Of a stretch of 41,131 nucleotides of DNA, positions 39,002-41,131 are shown piece by piece. The translations under genes and the position numbers were made by a program. Each line of letters begins with the position of its first letter. The stretch's first letter is position 1. Source of the stretch: Syntrophaceae bacterium (GTDB lineage: Bacteria > Desulfobacterota > SM23-61). The stretch is taken from positions 1 through 41,131 of the forward strand of contig JACAEW010000217.1 in assembly GCA_013388675.1 (NCBI GenBank), in the 5' to 3' direction. The notes beneath the pieces were generated by a model. The model saw nothing but the letters and a program-made list of their open reading frames with translations, was not told the origin of the DNA and ran no database searches.

Positions 39002-40390
39002 TTACTCCCCTATCCAACAATGAAGACATAGTTTTTCCCGGGGCAGGCCGATGGCTTGAACCATGTCCTCGAGGGTTTGATACTTGAGGGTGGTGGCCCC
39101 CAATTCCCGGCGGATCCATTCCACCATCCTGGCATACTTTTCCGAATTCGCATCCAGATACTCGGAGACATCCTCGATATCCCGGCCCTCGATGCTCCGG
39201 ATGGCGCGGCGGGCCGCCAATTCGGAGGTGGAGCGGGTGGAAAGGGCGAATTTGCAGGGGAACATGAGGGGGGGGCAGGCCGGGCGGATGTGGACTTCCT
39301 TGGCCCCGTTTTCCCAAAGTTTTCTCAGGGTGTAATTCTTGAGCTGAGTGCCCCGGACGATGGAATCCTCGCAGAGAACGATTCGATTCCCGCAGATGAT
39401 CTCCTTGATGGGGATCAATTTCATGGTGGCCACCAGCTCGCGGATTTCCTGGGAGGGGGGAGTGTAGCTCCGGCCGTATCCCGGCGTGTACTTGGTCAAA
39501 GGCCGCCGGTGGGGAAGGCCGGACTCCATGGAGTATCCGATGGCATGCCCCACTCCCGAATCGGGAACGCCGGCCACCAGGTCAGCCTGGACTTTATCCC
39601 TCTTGGCTAGAAACCGGCCGCAGTTTTCCCTAACCAACTCCACATTAATCCCTTCATAGCTGGAAGCCGGGTACCCCGTATAAATCCAGAGAAAGGCGCA
39701 AATCTGGCTGGTTCCCCGACCGCTGGCTTTCTGCTTGAGGCCGTTTTTATCGATTAAGACTACCTCTCCGGGTTCGAGAAATTTGATGACCTTGAAGCCC
39801 AGGTTCAGGAAGGAGCTGGATTCGGTGGCCACGGCAAAATCGCCCCCTTTTTCCCCCACCACCAGGGGGTAACGGCCCAGGCGGTCCCGGGCCGCATAGA
39901 TCCCTTCCTTGGTTAAAAGAAGAAGAGTTGCGGACCCGTTGATTTTGTCGAACATTTTATCGATGCCATCGACTAGGTCCTTGCCGGTGTTTATTAGTTT
40001 GGCGATGAGCTCAATCGAGTTGATTCCCCCGCTCGTCATTTCTCCAAAGGAATGCCCTTCCTGCAAGAGTTCGGTGCCCAAAGCCTCCAGGTTTTCGATC
40101 AGGCCGGCGCTGACGATGGCGAAGGTCCCGAACCTGGAGCCGACGATGAGGGGCTGAGGGTCCCGGTCGCTGATTACCCCGATTCCCATGGGTCCCTGCA
40201 TGGTCTTGTATTCGTCCACGAATTTGGATTTGAACTGGGACTGGCTGATGTCATGAATGGCCCGGTTAAAGCGGGCGCCCAACACGGCCATGCCGCCGTA
40301 CTCGGTTCCCATGTGGGAATGGTAATCGACGCCGTAAAAAAGGGTGGAACCACAATTGTTCTTCGACACGATTCCAAAAATTCCGCTCAT
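39002..40390 (-). CDS. amidophosphoribosyltransferase (PurF)-like protein with degenerate glutaminase domain
   Basis: PRPP loop IVLCEDSIVRGTQL, AGVPDSGVGHAIGYSMESGLPHRRPLTKY, Ntn-like N-terminus MSGIFGIVSKNNC lacking Cys2. Confidence 0.88.
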   Translation of the reverse strand: MSGIFGIVSKNNCGSTLFYGVDYHSHMGTEYGGMAVLGARFNRAIHDISQSQFKSKFVDEYKTMQGPMGIGVISDRDPQPLIVGSRFGTFAIVSAGLIENLEALGTELLQEGHSFGEMTSGGINSIELIAKLINTGKDLVDGIDKMFDKINGSATLLLLTKEGIYAARDRLGRYPLVVGEKGGDFAVATESSSFLNLGFKVIKFLEPGEVVLIDKNGLKQKASGRGTSQICAFLWIYTGYPASSYEGINVELVRENCGRFLAKRDKVQADLVAGVPDSGVGHAIGYSMESGLPHRRPLTKYTPGYGRSYTPPSQEIRELVATMKLIPIKEIICGNRIVLCEDSIVRGTQLKNYTLRKLWENGAKEVHIRPACPPLMFPCKFALSTRSTSELAARRAIRSIEGRDIEDVSEYLDANSEKYARMVEWIRRELGATTLKYQTLEDMVQAIGLPREKLCLHCWIGE

Positions 40391-40569
40391 ACCCTGCCCT
40401 TTCCCTTAGTGAGGATTTTCCCGGAGAAAAAAGAGGGTCATGATTCCTCTCCTGAAAAATAAGAATTATACCAAAAAAAAATCTAACCTACATTTTTTTT
40501 CTTGGGAACCGAACCCAACCCGAGACGAGTTAACCTTTCGAATTTTTTTATCAACCATTTTAGATGACT

Positions 40570-40662
40570 TCGTAGAAAGGTAAATCTCCCCTCTCCTTGT
40601 GGGAGGGGAATCAGGGGAGGGGGCTTGAAAAGCCATTTAAATCTTTCTATCTATTGCCCAGA
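40570..40662. repeat. related G/C-palindromic intergenic repeat, copy C (opposite orientation)
   Basis: AAATCTCCCCTCTCCTTGTGGGAGGGGAATCAGGGGAGGGGGCTTGAAAAGCCATTTAAATCTTTCTATCTATTGCCC; shares the CAATAGATAG edge with copy A in reverse. Confidence 0.55.
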
Positions 40663-40915
40663 CCCTGATCCTCCCCCGAGGGGTGAAAAATTCTCCTGTA
40701 TCACCCCCCCTTTGTCCTCCGGCGTTAAGGGGGATAAAAATTCTTCTTGTATTTCAACGAGTCTTCCCGATCCCCAATGGAGGGGGAGGGCCTGTTTCGG
40801 ACTTTTAACGAGACCATTATTTCGGGTTAATCGCCAAGGCGCTTGCGCATGTTCGTTCGATTTCTTAATTGAAAAACCACCCCCAATCCGCGATAATGTT
40901 AAAAAAGGAGGATTG

Positions 40916-41131
40916 ATGAGGCAAGCTTTTTACCGATTCGGATTCATTATCGTTTTGATGTCCATGATCGTTAGCCACGGGTACCCCGCGAGGGCCGGTT
41001 TCATCACCCGACCGCTTTCTTTCCAAAATCTTACTGCCAAGGAAGGGTTGTCCAGCGATATGATTTTCGCCATCGCCGCGCGAGGGGACGAAATCTGGTT
41101 CGGCGCCTATGCCGGGGGAACGACCCTGTAC
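40916..41131 (+). CDS. secreted two-component-regulator-propeller-like protein, N-terminal part (runs off window)
   Basis: MRQAFYRFGFIIVLMSMIVSHGYPARAGFITRPLSFQNLTAKEGLSSDMIFAIAARGDEIWFGAYAGGTTLY: signal peptide plus propeller blade LSSDMIFAIAARGDEIWFGAYAGG; AAGGAGG SD. Confidence 0.7.
   Translation, partial: MRQAFYRFGFIIVLMSMIVSHGYPARAGFITRPLSFQNLTAKEGLSSDMIFAIAARGDEIWFGAYAGGTTLY

Noticed and set aside
38844-39317. 157-aa minus-strand ORF overlapping the purF-like 3' end
   Set aside because: Different frame of the purF-like gene with Pro/His-rich low-complexity translation.

Overview
The window is a chromosome segment with gene families typical of Desulfobacterota/Deltaproteobacteria (taxonomy is inference). 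It opens with a translation/RNA-decay block (truB 3' end, rpsO, pnp, M16 peptidase, dut, FmdB-type zinc ribbon). Next come a minus-strand membrane pair (COG2426-type small exporter, uppP) and a minus-strand tripartite RND efflux operon (TolC, HlyD-type adaptor, RND permease) whose permease frame is broken by one in-frame TAG. These are followed by a VOC protein, a plus-strand Hsp20-Hsp20-mini-DnaJ cluster, an FG-GAP lipoprotein, a hydrolase/SCP2-like pair, an HIBADH-like oxidoreductase, DMT and TauE/SafE transporters, and signalling genes (PilZ-zinc-ribbon-sigma54 activator, NtrC-type regulator, histidine kinase). After a DUF3786-like/M55 peptidase pair there is a tRNA-Pro(CGG) with a CCA-less copy of its 3' half about 6.6 kb downstream. 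The two copies bracket a visibly A/T-richer island with no integrase, carrying a TolB-like/TPR sensor divergent from a secreted AOC-barrel-like protein and a secreted type-B carboxylesterase. The right end holds a lone receiver protein, a decayed repeat-flanked ORF, a PurF homologue that has lost its recognisable glutaminase residues, and the start of a secreted propeller-sensor-like protein. Best leads: the glutaminase-less PurF, the tRNA-Pro island with its unusual sensor and hidden small-ORF cluster, a candidate U-tract RNA thermometer ahead of hsp20, the PilZ-Zn-sigma54 fusion with a GSYTGA loop, and the amber codon in the RND pump. Nothing was searched against databases; all family calls come from reading the translations.
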